Below are positions 36,698 to 46,878 of a stretch of DNA of 64,000 nucleotides, one piece after another; position 1 is the first letter of the stretch, and every line of letters starts with the position of its first letter. The translations under genes were made by a program, and so were the position numbers. The notes under the pieces were generated by a model. That model was given only the letters and a program-made list of their open reading frames with translations, was not told the DNA's origin and made no database searches. This DNA comes from Stakelama sediminis (GTDB lineage Bacteria; Pseudomonadota; Alphaproteobacteria; Sphingomonadales; Sphingomonadaceae), in assembly GCF_014199335.1 (NCBI RefSeq), contig NZ_JACIJI010000001.1, positions 620,001-684,000 of the forward strand, given 5' to 3'.

Positions 36698-37588
36698 TCA
36701 GGCACGCGGATGGGCGTTGCGATAAATGTCGAGCAGGTGCGCTGCATCGACCTGCGTATAGATTTGCGTCGACGACAGGCTGGCATGGCCCAGCAGTTCC
36801 TGCAACGCGCGCAGGTCCGCCCCGCGCCCCAGCAGATGGGTGGCGAAACTGTGGCGCAGCGCGTGTGGCGTGGTGCGATCCGACAGCCCCAGCCGCACCC
36901 GCGCCGCACGCACCGAACGCCGGATGACGGCGGCCGACAGCGGCCCGCCCTTCGCTCCGCGAAACAGCACCTCGTTGCGCGCAACCCCATATGGCGTCAG
37001 CGCGACATAGCGTTCCACCGCCGCGCGCACCGGCGGGAGGATCGGGACGATGCGCGTCTTGCTGCGCTTGCCCGTCACCGCAATCGTATCGCCGATGGGC
37101 AGGATCGCACCGGTCAGCCCCATCGCCTCCCCGATGCGCAGACCCGCGCCATAGAGCAGCAGCAGCACCGCCCAGTCACGCGCGCCGATCCACGGTTCGC
37201 CAGCCTCGTCCGCCACCTCCTCGGCGAGCGCGACCGCCTCATCCGGCGCAATCGGGCGCGGCACACCCTTTTTCACGCGCGGCCCTTTCAGGCGCGGTGC
37301 CTCTTCCCCTGTGACGAAGCGCACAAAGCCGCGCACCGCCGACAATTCGCGTGCAGCCGAGGCATTGGTGAGGTTGGCCGCCGCCCGGCGATGCGCCAGA
37401 AACGCGCGCAAATCCGCCGCCGTCAGCGTCGCCAGCGCGGCACGGTCCGCCACCTTTCCCCAATGGCCCTGCAAAAACGCGATCAGCCGCTCCGCCGTCG
37501 CCTGATAGGCGCGCACCGTATGCACCGACCGCCGCCGGTCACGGGCAAGATGCTGCGCATAGAGCGGCGGCAGGGCAGGTTCGGACAT
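36698..37588 (-). CDS. xerC: tyrosine recombinase XerC
   Basis: 296 residues. It acts with XerD at dif to resolve chromosome dimers. The SAM-like N-terminal core-binding domain covers 1-100. Catalytic residues are all visible: Arg151 (GLRIGE), Lys174, His242-x2-Arg245 (PHALRHSFATHLL), His268 (LLGHASLSSTQIYT) and Tyr277. Length and motif spacing fit the housekeeping Xer enzymes rather than phage integrases. No attachment site or phage gene is near. A GTCAT repeat lies just upstream. Confidence 0.93.
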   Translation of the reverse strand: MSEPALPPLYAQHLARDRRRSVHTVRAYQATAERLIAFLQGHWGKVADRAALATLTAADLRAFLAHRRAAANLTNASAARELSAVRGFVRFVTGEEAPRLKGPRVKKGVPRPIAPDEAVALAEEVADEAGEPWIGARDWAVLLLLYGAGLRIGEAMGLTGAILPIGDTIAVTGKRSKTRIVPILPPVRAAVERYVALTPYGVARNEVLFRGAKGGPLSAAVIRRSVRAARVRLGLSDRTTPHALRHSFATHLLGRGADLRALQELLGHASLSSTQIYTQVDAAHLLDIYRNAHPRA

Positions 37589-37660
37589 GGTGCGATCCTA
37601 CGCCGTGGAAGCACGGTCGGGCAATGTCCGGGTGAGATCGGTGGCGGTCAATCAAACTGC

Positions 37661-37684
37661 GTCATGCTGAACCAAGTTCAGCAT
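37661..37684. repeat. GTCAT-headed hairpin repeat, copy 3
   Basis: GTCAT leads into ATGCTGAAC-CAA-GTTCAGCAT (37664-37684), a perfect 9-bp stem with a three-base loop. It lies between xerC and the soxR stop. This GTCATGCTGAAC form is a familiar intergenic repeat in sphingomonads. Confidence 0.7.
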
Positions 37685-37698
37685 CCATAGACGCTGAG

Positions 37699-38136
37699 CT
37701 AACGCAGTACGCGCGGGCCCGGGCCGGTGGCACCCCAGATATCATCGGCATTGTAGAGCGCACATTTCTTCAGACTAAGGCATCCGCAGCCGATGCACCC
37801 GTCCAGATCTTCGCGAACCTTTTCAAGTCGAGCGATTTCGGCGTCGATGCGTGTGCGGATCGTTCCGCTGATCCGTTCCCAGTCGCGGGCATCGGGCGTG
37901 CGACCATGCGGCAGGCGTGCCATCGCCTCCGAAATCTCGCTCAAGCTGAGGCCAAGGCGCTGGGCAATGAGGATGAAGCTCAGGCGCCGGATATCGGCAC
38001 GCAGGAAGCGGCGCTGGTTTCCACGCGTGCGAAGCGCCTCGATCAACCCCTTCTCTTCATAGAATCGGATCGCCGACACGCTCAGTCCGGTGCGTCGGGC
38101 CAGTTCGCCGATGGTCAGAAGGTCGCCCGCTTTCAT
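37699..38136 (-). CDS. soxR: redox-sensitive transcriptional activator SoxR
   Basis: 145 residues. It is a MerR-family dimer whose [2Fe-2S] cluster senses redox-cycling compounds. The DNA-binding helix-turn-helix is LTIGELARRTGLSVSAIRFYEEKGLI, and the dimerisation helix is about 80-110. The four cluster cysteines C114-x2-C117-x-C119-x5-C125 have exactly the spacing of SoxR (CIGCGCLSLKKC). An ATG 18 bases upstream is an alternative start. It is divergent from a glyoxalase-family gene, with a near-perfect SoxR box in between. Confidence 0.96.
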   Translation of the reverse strand: MKAGDLLTIGELARRTGLSVSAIRFYEEKGLIEALRTRGNQRRFLRADIRRLSFILIAQRLGLSLSEISEAMARLPHGRTPDARDWERISGTIRTRIDAEIARLEKVREDLDGCIGCGCLSLKKCALYNADDIWGATGPGPRVLR

Positions 38137-38163
38137 CGGTCGATCTCGTAGCAAAATTCATCC

Positions 38164-38194
38164 TTGACCTCAAGTTAACTTGAGATTGCACACT
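38164..38194 (+). promoter_or_regulatory. SoxR box within a MerR-type promoter
   Basis: CCTCAAGTTAACTTGAGA (38168-38185) matches the classical SoxR operator at 17 of 18 positions and contains a perfect 16-bp palindrome (38169-38184). TTGACC (38164-38169) can serve as -35, and a weak CACACT -10 lies 19 bases on, the long spacer typical of MerR-type promoters. It faces the glyoxalase gene and is close to the soxR start, so it probably serves both. Confidence 0.9.
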
Positions 38195-38224
38195 CACACC
38201 ATCTTTGATTCGCAGGAGATAATC

Positions 38225-38599
38225 ATGCCCACGGCTCGCCTGGAACACGTCAACATATCGGTCACGGATGCCGATCGCACCGCCACACTGCTGGAAAAAC
38301 TCACCGGCTGGCACCGGCGCTGGGAAGGCCCGGCGATGAACGGTGGCCATACCATCCACCTCGGTAATGAGACCGGCTATCTCGCAATCTATTCCAATCC
38401 GTCCGTGTCCGGCGGTTTCGTGAAGGGCGTGCCGATGAATCATATCGGCATTGCCGTAGAGGATCTGGACGCTGCCGAGGCCCTGATCGTTGCCGAAGGT
38501 CTGAAGCCGTTCAGTCATAGCCAGTATGAGCCTGGCCCACGCAGTTTCTATTTTTTCGACAGGGACGGTATCGAGTTCGAGGTAGTCAGCTATGAATGA
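38225..38599 (+). CDS. VOC-family (glyoxalase/bleomycin-resistance type) protein
   Basis: 124 residues from an ATG with AGGAG upstream; a frame extension to 38180 would start inside the SoxR box and is rejected. Two βαβββ modules are visible: RLEHVNISVTD...GYLAIYS and MNHIGIAVED...RSFYFFDRDGIEFEVVSYE. The metal-ligand pattern (His8, His near 73, terminal Glu) fits the vicinal-oxygen-chelate fold. Substrate unknown; control by SoxR suggests handling a redox-cycling compound or reactive aldehyde. Confidence 0.9.
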   Translation: MPTARLEHVNISVTDADRTATLLEKLTGWHRRWEGPAMNGGHTIHLGNETGYLAIYSNPSVSGGFVKGVPMNHIGIAVEDLDAAEALIVAEGLKPFSHSQYEPGPRSFYFFDRDGIEFEVVSYE

Positions 38600-38625
38600 G
38601 ATTATCCTCAGCGGACCGATGCACG

Positions 38626-39150
38626 CTAACCCGCAATTCTTTCGAGAATCCAATCAGCGCGGGCCGATACCGTATCGCGGGGCAGGTATATCGGGTCATA
38701 CCCCGCGTCGAGATAGGCCTGCCGGACGCGGTCATAATCGGACAGCGCTTTTTCCAGACTGTGACGACGGTCATCGTCGTTGACGTAAATTTCGGGCCAT
38801 GGCGGGGCGAAGAACAACAGGTCATAGCGATAGCGGGCGATCTCCGCTGCCGGAAATTCGCCTCGTGTTGCCCCGATCGCAACGGCGGCATCGACAATAC
38901 CGCGATCGAAGAAGGTCAGTCCTGACGCGGCGTCGTGATCGGCGATCGACATTGCCAGCGCGCGCTTCGCAAACGCGGCGGCATCGACCCATGGGAATGC
39001 CGCGCCGTCGCCATCGCGTTCTTCGGCGATGATCCGTCGTCCCGGCTCCGCCACAACATGGTACCCGCGCCGCTTCAGCTCGGACAGCAGAGTCGATTTA
39101 CCGCCGCCCGAGCATCCCGAAATCATGACGAAGCGGGGCGCCTCGCCCAC
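38626..39150 (-). CDS. P-loop ATPase/kinase-like protein (AAA_28 type)
   Basis: 174 residues. Walker A is at about 11-19 (GCSGGGKST); LTFFDRGIVDAA resembles a Walker B or DR-lid of nucleoside-kinase-like P-loop enzymes. The fold resembles small AAA_28/NadR-like kinases. Role unknown. It starts two bases after the fsa stop, so it is probably cotranscribed with fsa. Confidence 0.8.
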   Translation of the reverse strand: MGEAPRFVMISGCSGGGKSTLLSELKRRGYHVVAEPGRRIIAEERDGDGAAFPWVDAAAFAKRALAMSIADHDAASGLTFFDRGIVDAAVAIGATRGEFPAAEIARYRYDLLFFAPPWPEIYVNDDDRRHSLEKALSDYDRVRQAYLDAGYDPIYLPRDTVSARADWILERIAG

Positions 39151-39152
39151 GC

Positions 39153-39806
39153 TTACCCGATGGTCTGGCCGGTCTTTTTCCAGTCGGCGAGGAAGCTTTC
39201 CAGCCCCTTGTCGGTCAGCGGGTGGTTGAACAGCTGCTTGATGACCTTGGGCGGGGCGGTCATCACGTCGCCGCCGATCTTCGCGGCCTGCAGCACGTGC
39301 AGCGGATGGCGGATGCTGGCGACCAGAATTTCGGTGTCGTAATCGTAATTGTCATAGATCAGCCGGATATCGGCGATCAGGTCCATGCCGTCCTGCCCGA
39401 TATCGTCCAGCCGCCCGACGAACGGCGAAATAAAGGTCGCCCCCGCCTTTGCCGCGAGCAGCGCCTGATTGGCGGAGAAGCACAGCGTGACATTGACCAT
39501 CGTGCCGTCTTCGGTCAGCGCCTTGCAGGTTTTCAGGCCGTCGATAGTCAGCGGCACCTTGATCGTGACATTGTCGGCGATCTTGCGCAGCACTTCGGCC
39601 TCTTTCATCATGCCTTCATGGTCGAGCGCGACCACTTCGGCCGACACCGGGCCGGGCACGATCGAACAGATTTCCTTCACCACGTCGAGGAATTCGCGGC
39701 CCGATTTCTGCACCAGCGAGGGGTTGGTAGTGACGCCGTCCACCAGTCCGGTATCCGCCAGTTCGCGGATTTCCTTGGTATCGGCGGTATCGACAAAGAA
39801 TTTCAT
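39153..39806 (-). CDS. fsa: fructose-6-phosphate aldolase / small transaldolase
   Basis: 217 residues, the size of the short transaldolase/FSA group. It transfers or splits a dihydroxyacetone unit in sugar-phosphate metabolism. [32 protein letters not shown] and the Schiff-base Lys83 (TIKVPLT) identify the family, with [13 protein letters not shown] following. Whether it is a transaldolase or fructose-6-phosphate aldolase depends on one or two active-site residues and is left open. Divergent from priA. Confidence 0.92.
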   Translation of the reverse strand: MKFFVDTADTKEIRELADTGLVDGVTTNPSLVQKSGREFLDVVKEICSIVPGPVSAEVVALDHEGMMKEAEVLRKIADNVTIKVPLTIDGLKTCKALTEDGTMVNVTLCFSANQALLAAKAGATFISPFVGRLDDIGQDGMDLIADIRLIYDNYDYDTEILVASIRHPLHVLQAAKIGGDVMTAPPKVIKQLFNHPLTDKGLESFLADWKKTGQTIG

Positions 39807-39995
39807 GGACCTGTCCTCTTCTGCTTAGGCGGGGCGTACACGCAATCAACGAAGCCCCACGCGAATCGTTCACGCCGCTATAGCCTGCCCGCACGCGGAT
39901 GACAGCCCGATTGATGGTAGCGCAATCATTCGCGATTTGCAGTTGATGCCGGCCGGGGTTTCGTTTCTTCCGCCAAAGCCCGATATAGACAGGCG

Positions 39996-42167
39996 ATGCC
40001 TTCCTCCCGTGTCCGTTGTCTGGTCCTCAATTCCGCGCTCGGCCCGCTCGATTACCGGGTGCCGCACGGCATGACGGTGGAACCGGGGTCGATCGTCGTC
40101 GCCCCGCTGGGACCGCGTCAGTTGCTCGCGGTGGTGTGGGAGGCGGACCGGCTTCCCGCCGAGGAAGTGAGCGACAACCGGCTGCGCAACCTGCTGGGCG
40201 TGATGGACGCGCCGCCGATCCCTGCGCCGCTGCGACGGCTGATCGAATGGACGTCGGATTATTATCTCGCCGCGCCCGCCGCGGTGCTGCGCATGGCGCT
40301 TGCCTCCACCTCCGCGCTGGAGGGGAGCAAGACCACCACCGAATATCGCCCGACCGGCGTGCTGCCCGACCGGATGACGCCGCAGCGCGAACAGGCGCTG
40401 GAACGGATCGGCGAACGGCAGGGCCTGATCCGCGAACTCGCCGCTGCCGCCGACGTGTCGGACGGGGTGATTCGCGGGCTGGTCAAAACCGGTGCGATCG
40501 AGGCCGTAGAGGTCGATCTCGACAGCCCCTTCCCCGTCCCCCGCGCCGATTTCGCACCGCCCGACCTGTCCGGCGATCAGCAACGCGTGTCGGACGAACT
40601 GCGCGCGGCGGTCGATGCGCACAAATTCCAGCCCTTCCTGCTCGACGGCGTCACCGGGTCGGGCAAGACGGAAGTGTATTTCGAAGCCGTCGCGGAAGCC
40701 ATTGCGGCGGGGCGACAAACGCTGGTGCTGCTCCCCGAAATCGCGCTGACCGAGCCGTTCCTCAAACGCTTCGCCGCGCGTTTCGGCTGTGAACCGATCG
40801 CCTGGCATTCGGGAATGCGTCAATCGCAGCGCCGCCGCGCATGGCGCGCGATTGCCACCGGGGAGGCGCGGGTGACGGTGGGCGCGCGATCGGCGCTGTT
40901 CCTGCCCTATCCCGATCTCGGCCTGATCGTCGTCGATGAGGCGCATGAAACCAGTTTCAAGCAGGAGGAAGGCGTCCATTATCACGCCCGCGACGTGGCG
41001 GTGATGCGCGGCCTGTTCGAACAATGCCCGGTGGTGCTGGCCTCTGCCACCCCGGCGATCGAGACGCGCCATCAGGTCGATCTGGGCCGTTATCGCGAAT
41101 TGAAGCTGCCGGGGCGGTACGGCGTGGCGCAGCTTCCGGCGATCGAGGCCATCGACCTGATCGAGACACCGCCCGAGCGCGGCCGCTGGATCGCGCCGAA
41201 ACTGGTCAAAGCCATTGAAGAAACGCTGGAACGTAAAGAGCAGGTGCTGCTGTTCCTCAACCGGCGCGGCTATGCGCCGCTGACGCTGTGCCGCCATTGC
41301 GGGCACCGCTTCCAGTGCCCCAACTGCACCGCCTGGATGGTCGAGCACCGACTGCTCAACCGCCTCGCCTGTCACCATTGCGGGCATAATATGCCGACGC
41401 CCAAGGCGTGTCCTGAATGCCATGAGGAGGACATGCTGGTTGCCTGTGGCCCCGGTGTCGAGCGCATCGCCGATGAGGCCGCGATGCTGTGGCCCGATGC
41501 GCGCATCGCCATCGTCACCTCCGACACGCTCTGGTCGCCCGCCAAGGCGGCTGAATTCGTACACCGCATGGAGGCGGGCGATATCGACATCGTCGTCGGC
41601 ACACAGCTCGTGACCAAGGGCTATCACTTTCCCGAACTGACGCTGGTGGGCGTGATCGATGCCGATCTGGGGCTGGAAGGCGGCGACCTGCGCGCATCGG
41701 AAAAGACGTTTCAGCAGATCATGCAGGTGGCAGGACGCGCCGGACGCGGAGAAAAGCCCGGCACCGTGCTGATCCAGACGCACAGCCCCCGCGCACCGGT
41801 GCTGCAGGCGCTGGTGAAGGGCGATGCCGACAGCTTCTATGCCGCCGAAACAGAGGCGCGGCAGGACGCCGACGCCCCGCCCTTCGGACGCTATGCCGCG
41901 ATCATCGTGTCGTCGGAGGACAAGGAAACCGCCGAAGCAATCGCGCGGCGCATCGGCCGTACCGCGCCGGAAGTGGAGGGGATGATGGTGTTCGGCCCCG
42001 CGCCCGCGCCGCTCGCCATGCTGCGCGGACGTCACCGCTTCCGCCTGCTCGTCCATGCGCGCCGCACGCTCGACGTGCAGGACGTGATCCGCGACTGGCT
42101 GGGCGGACTGGAATGGCCGTCCAAGGTCCGCGTCGCCGTCGATATCGATCCCTACAGCTTCGTTTGA
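39996..42167 (+). CDS. priA: primosomal protein N' (replication restart helicase)
   Basis: 723 residues. It restarts stalled replication forks by reloading DnaB. The N-terminal 3'-DNA-binding domain (LGPLDYRVP), Walker A (DGVTGSGKTE), the DEAH box (VVDEAHE), the zinc-binding cysteine cluster (CRHCGHRFQCPNC, CHHCGH, CPEC) and GTQLVTKGYHFP in the helicase C half are in order. QVAGRAGRGEKPG is helicase motif VI. Divergent from fsa over 189 bases; no gene in that gap. Confidence 0.97.
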   Translation: MPSSRVRCLVLNSALGPLDYRVPHGMTVEPGSIVVAPLGPRQLLAVVWEADRLPAEEVSDNRLRNLLGVMDAPPIPAPLRRLIEWTSDYYLAAPAAVLRMALASTSALEGSKTTTEYRPTGVLPDRMTPQREQALERIGERQGLIRELAAAADVSDGVIRGLVKTGAIEAVEVDLDSPFPVPRADFAPPDLSGDQQRVSDELRAAVDAHKFQPFLLDGVTGSGKTEVYFEAVAEAIAAGRQTLVLLPEIALTEPFLKRFAARFGCEPIAWHSGMRQSQRRRAWRAIATGEARVTVGARSALFLPYPDLGLIVVDEAHETSFKQEEGVHYHARDVAVMRGLFEQCPVVLASATPAIETRHQVDLGRYRELKLPGRYGVAQLPAIEAIDLIETPPERGRWIAPKLVKAIEETLERKEQVLLFLNRRGYAPLTLCRHCGHRFQCPNCTAWMVEHRLLNRLACHHCGHNMPTPKACPECHEEDMLVACGPGVERIADEAAMLWPDARIAIVTSDTLWSPAKAAEFVHRMEAGDIDIVVGTQLVTKGYHFPELTLVGVIDADLGLEGGDLRASEKTFQQIMQVAGRAGRGEKPGTVLIQTHSPRAPVLQALVKGDADSFYAAETEARQDADAPPFGRYAAIIVSSEDKETAEAIARRIGRTAPEVEGMMVFGPAPAPLAMLRGRHRFRLLVHARRTLDVQDVIRDWLGGLEWPSKVRVAVDIDPYSFV

Positions 42168-42232
42168 CCCCTTGAAACGCCGCGGCGGATGCCGGAAAAG
42201 CGCGCACAGGGGGCGGAGGAACCGATAGGGCT

Positions 42233-43756
42233 ATGACATTGATCCGATGGACGGGCGGACTGCTGGCGGTGCTGGCGGCGATGATTCTGACAGGCCCGGC
42301 CCATGCCGACGACATTTCCGCCGCTGCGCGCGGGGTGGTGCGGGTCGTGCTGTCCGCCTCGATCAACGGCGAATCGCTGGGCAGCGCGCATGGCAGCGGC
42401 TTTGCGATCGGCCCCAACACCATCGTCACCAACGCGCATGTCGTCGAACTGGCGAAGAAATTCCCCTCGATCGTCACCATCAATATCGTGCCGAGCGAAG
42501 GCAGCGACCATTATCAGGGCGAACTGGTCACGCTGGACGAGGATCGCGATCTGGCGCTCATCCATTTCGACGGCCCGCCGCTGCCGCCACTGACGCTGTT
42601 CAGCCGCCCGGTGCCCGACGGCACCGCGCTGGTGTCGCTGGGCTATCCCGCCAATGTCGATCAGGCGACGGGCACCACGCCCACCGATATGCTCGACCCC
42701 ATGGCGCCGGTGCGTTCGACCGGCGTCTTGTCGAGCCATCGCAGCCAGCGCGGCATCGACGGTATCGAACACACCGCCCAGATTGCACGCGGCAATTCGG
42801 GCGGCCCGCTGCTCGACGATTGCGGTCGGGTGATCGCGGTCAATCGCGCGGTGACGACCGGGCAGGACGGCGACGGCAGCTTCGTGCTGGCGGTGGCCGA
42901 GGATGAACTGGCGGCATTCCTGAAATCCGCAAACCAGCCGTTCAACGCCGTATCCTGGCCCTGTGTCAGCATGGCCGACTATCAGGCGCAAACACAACAG
43001 CAGGCGCAACAGCAAAGCGATGCGCAGCAACAGGCGGTACGCGACCGCGAGCTACAGGTGCAGCGTGCGCATGATTCGGCGGTGGAAGCGGCGCAGCAAG
43101 CCAATGAAAATACCCGCGACAATTTCATGGCGGGGGCGGCATTGCTGCTGGTGCTGGGTGCGCTGGCGGTCGGGGGCGGCGGTCTGCTGCTGTCGCGTGA
43201 CTGCAAGCGTCCGGCGATCTGGACGGCATCGGGCGGTGCGTTACTGATGGTCGGGGCGATATCGCTGTTCCTGTTCCGCCCCGACTTCGACCCCAATTCA
43301 ATCACCCTGCCCGATCAGGGAAGCGACAGCACCACCCCGCAACCCGCCACCGGTGCGATGGTGTGCAAGCTGGATCCCGACCGCAGCCGGATCACCGTGT
43401 CCGACGGCAGGGATGTTGCCTTTGACTGGAATGCGAACGGCTGCGCGGGGAAAGCGCAATATGTCGAAACGCGCGGAAGCTGGGAGCATGTGACCGTACC
43501 CGCCAATGCGCAGACGGCGACCCTGTCCAGCTATGACCCGGTGACGCGCACGCTGACCCGCAACCTGTATTTCGAAAGCGACGACCAGATGGCGCAGTTG
43601 CGCAAGATGGAGCCGGACAAGAAGCTGAAGCTGTGTTCCGCCAATGAAGCGGTGCTGGCCGAGCTTGCGTCACGCCAGTCGAGCCTGCGCTCGCTGCTGC
43701 CCGCTCAGCCGGACGAACGGCTGGTCTATCACTGCGCGCCGAAATCAACGAAGTAG
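42233..43756 (+). CDS. membrane-anchored trypsin-like serine protease with coiled coil
   Basis: 507 residues. A signal peptide (1-25) precedes a trypsin-like S1/HtrA-type domain with His69 (TNAHVV), Asp106 (DRDLALI) and Ser189 (ARGNSGGPL). Residues 247-297 form a Gln-rich, probably coiled-coil, segment. Two membrane helices follow (about 299-321 and 327-348), then a C-terminal domain of about 155 residues with four cysteines (378, 404, 468, 501) that would return to the periplasm. No PDZ domain. This order is unusual for DegP-type enzymes. It may sense or clear envelope stress products. GGAGG lies upstream of the start. Confidence 0.82.
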   Translation: MTLIRWTGGLLAVLAAMILTGPAHADDISAAARGVVRVVLSASINGESLGSAHGSGFAIGPNTIVTNAHVVELAKKFPSIVTINIVPSEGSDHYQGELVTLDEDRDLALIHFDGPPLPPLTLFSRPVPDGTALVSLGYPANVDQATGTTPTDMLDPMAPVRSTGVLSSHRSQRGIDGIEHTAQIARGNSGGPLLDDCGRVIAVNRAVTTGQDGDGSFVLAVAEDELAAFLKSANQPFNAVSWPCVSMADYQAQTQQQAQQQSDAQQQAVRDRELQVQRAHDSAVEAAQQANENTRDNFMAGAALLLVLGALAVGGGGLLLSRDCKRPAIWTASGGALLMVGAISLFLFRPDFDPNSITLPDQGSDSTTPQPATGAMVCKLDPDRSRITVSDGRDVAFDWNANGCAGKAQYVETRGSWEHVTVPANAQTATLSSYDPVTRTLTRNLYFESDDQMAQLRKMEPDKKLKLCSANEAVLAELASRQSSLRSLLPAQPDERLVYHCAPKSTK

Positions 43757-43777
43757 AACCAACAGGGGGCCTCAACC

Positions 43778-45346
43778 ATGAAACGCATTCTTGCAGGTGC
43801 CGCCGCGCTGCTGCTGATCGGTGCAGCACCGGAACCGGCGCCGACACCCGTCAGCATTCCGGTGACGGTCGCACCCGATCTGGGCCATGCCCTGTCGGGG
43901 CGGTTGCTGGTCTTTGCCAAGAAGGTCACGCCGGGAGAAAAACCGGCGGACAGCGTCGACACCTCCGCCTTCAACCCCACGCAAACGGCGGTGGCGGCGC
44001 GCGAAGTCCGCGATCTCGACCCCGGCCGTCCCGCCATTATCGGTGCGGAGACCGACAGCTATCCCACCCCCTTTTCGGACCTGCCGCCCGGCACCTATCG
44101 GGTGCAGGCGGTGCTCGACCGCAATCACAGCTATGCCTATAACGGGCGCGGCCCCGGCGATCTGCTGTCGAAGGTGGTGGAGGTGCAACTGCCCGGCCCG
44201 GTGCCCACCATCACGCTGGACCATAACGTCCCCGCAACCAGCCTCGACACGCTGCTCGCACGCGCGCCGAAAGCAGAACGCACCGAAATCGAGAACGGTT
44301 TGCGTGCGCTGAAACCCATCAATTTTCAAAGCCCGGTGATGACCCGCTTCTGGGGACGGCCGACCGTCATTCGCGGCTGGGTGGCGCTGCCGCCAGGCTA
44401 TGCCGGGGGCAAAGGCACCTATCCCACCGTCTATACCGATGGCGGGTTCACCAGCACGCTGCGCTCCGCACGGCTGAACGCCGCGACGATGCGCGCGATG
44501 ATGGTACAGAAGAAAATCCCGCCGATGATCTGGGTGGTGCTGGATCATCACATCGCCACGGGCACGCATGAATTTGCCGATTCGGCCAATAACGGCCCCT
44601 GGGGCGAGGCGCTGACCACCGAACTGATCCCCGCGCTCGAAAAACAGTATCGCATGGATGCGCGGCCCTCCGGCCGGTTTCTGACCGGGCATAGTTCGGG
44701 CGGCTGGTCGGCATTGTGGTTGCAGGTCTCCTATCCCAAAATCTTCGGCGGCACCTGGCCGACCGCGCCCGATCCCAGCGATTTCCACGATTTCACCAAT
44801 GTCGACCTGTATGCCGCCAACGGCAATTTCTATCATGATGCGGTGGGCAAGGCGCTGCCGCTGATCCGCGACAAGGGCAAGGTGATCGCGACGGTCAAAC
44901 AGTTCGCGCAACTGGAACGCGTACTGGGTGCCTATGGCGGGCAGTTCGCCAGTTTCGAATGGGTGTTCTCCCCCAAATGCCCCGATGGCCGCCCCTGCCC
45001 CGTCTTCAACCGGGCAACCGGCGCGATCGACCCGAAGGTCGCGCGCTACTGGATCGACCATTATGACATCGCCCATATGCTGCAGCGTGACTGGCCGAAA
45101 ATCGGCCCCGACCTGAAGGGCAAGATCCACCTGATCGTCGGCACCGCGGATACCTTCTATCTCGACGGTCCCGCGCATCGGTTGCAGGCGGTGCTCAACA
45201 AGCTGGGCGATCCGGTGCAGTTCCGCTTCATCCCCGGCCGCACGCATTTCGACCTCTACCGGATCGGCAAGGACCGCAGCGGCCTGAAAGAAGAAATCGC
45301 GCGCGAAATGTACGCCGTGGCCCGTCCGAACGCGAAACCGAATTAA
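43778..45346 (+). CDS. secreted esterase, Fes/esterase-D-like alpha/beta hydrolase
   Basis: 522 residues with a signal peptide (1-19). An N-terminal β-rich region of about 150 residues (FAKKVTPGEK, PGTYRVQAVLDRN) precedes an α/β-hydrolase with YPTVYTDGGF, the nucleophile elbow GHSSGGWSALWLQ and a C-terminal RTHFDLY that supplies the His. The putative esterase family includes enterobactin esterase Fes, but no siderophore gene is near. Substrate unknown. It follows the protease after 21 bases and may be cotranscribed. Confidence 0.85.
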   Translation: MKRILAGAAALLLIGAAPEPAPTPVSIPVTVAPDLGHALSGRLLVFAKKVTPGEKPADSVDTSAFNPTQTAVAAREVRDLDPGRPAIIGAETDSYPTPFSDLPPGTYRVQAVLDRNHSYAYNGRGPGDLLSKVVEVQLPGPVPTITLDHNVPATSLDTLLARAPKAERTEIENGLRALKPINFQSPVMTRFWGRPTVIRGWVALPPGYAGGKGTYPTVYTDGGFTSTLRSARLNAATMRAMMVQKKIPPMIWVVLDHHIATGTHEFADSANNGPWGEALTTELIPALEKQYRMDARPSGRFLTGHSSGGWSALWLQVSYPKIFGGTWPTAPDPSDFHDFTNVDLYAANGNFYHDAVGKALPLIRDKGKVIATVKQFAQLERVLGAYGGQFASFEWVFSPKCPDGRPCPVFNRATGAIDPKVARYWIDHYDIAHMLQRDWPKIGPDLKGKIHLIVGTADTFYLDGPAHRLQAVLNKLGDPVQFRFIPGRTHFDLYRIGKDRSGLKEEIAREMYAVARPNAKPN

Positions 45347-45418
45347 TCGGCGCAATATCCATCAAATAAGCGTATCGTCCCTTCGACCCGCCCGGTGCGG
45401 TCCATCAAGGGAGAAGGG

Positions 45419-45643
45419 ATGATACGTATCCTGCTGATCCTGGCGACGATGCCGTTGCTTTCCGGCTGCATGGCCTATGGGCGCACCAACCGTCCCTCTC
45501 CCCCTTCGGAAAACGGTGTTTTCTCCACCGATCCGCAATCGGGCAAAGTAGGAGAATGGACGCGTAAACAGCGCTATTGCGAGGTGGGCGAGCGCAAAAA
45601 ACAGCGTCGATGCGTGATGCGCTATCCCGGCGACGGCGGCTGA
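45419..45643 (+). CDS. small lipoprotein, function unknown
   Basis: 74 residues. The ATG at 45419 follows AAGGGAGAAGGG. The lipobox LLSGC at about 14-18 indicates a processed lipoprotein; the mature part is hydrophilic and basic with two cysteines (CEVGERKKQRRC). An upstream in-frame start at 45395 would add eight residues. No family recognised. It lies between an esterase and tgt. Confidence 0.75.
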   Translation: MIRILLILATMPLLSGCMAYGRTNRPSPPSENGVFSTDPQSGKVGEWTRKQRYCEVGERKKQRRCVMRYPGDGG

Positions 45644-45679
45644 TCCATGCGCCTTATGCGATGGACAGCACACGCTTAA

Positions 45680-46840
<1,161 letters not shown>

Positions 46841-46878
46841 CGCCATCCGGGCGTTGGCTGGTGGAAGGGAGATCGATT

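Noticed and set aside
36698..37588. XerC gene considered as an integrase of a mobile element
   Set aside because: Length, motif spacing and chromosomal neighbours fit the housekeeping enzyme, and no att repeats, excision factor or cargo are visible.
39870..42056. 728-codon open frame antisense to priA
   Set aside because: Same shadow effect; priA has complete helicase and zinc motifs, while the antisense product is His/Arg/Asp-rich with no fold signature.
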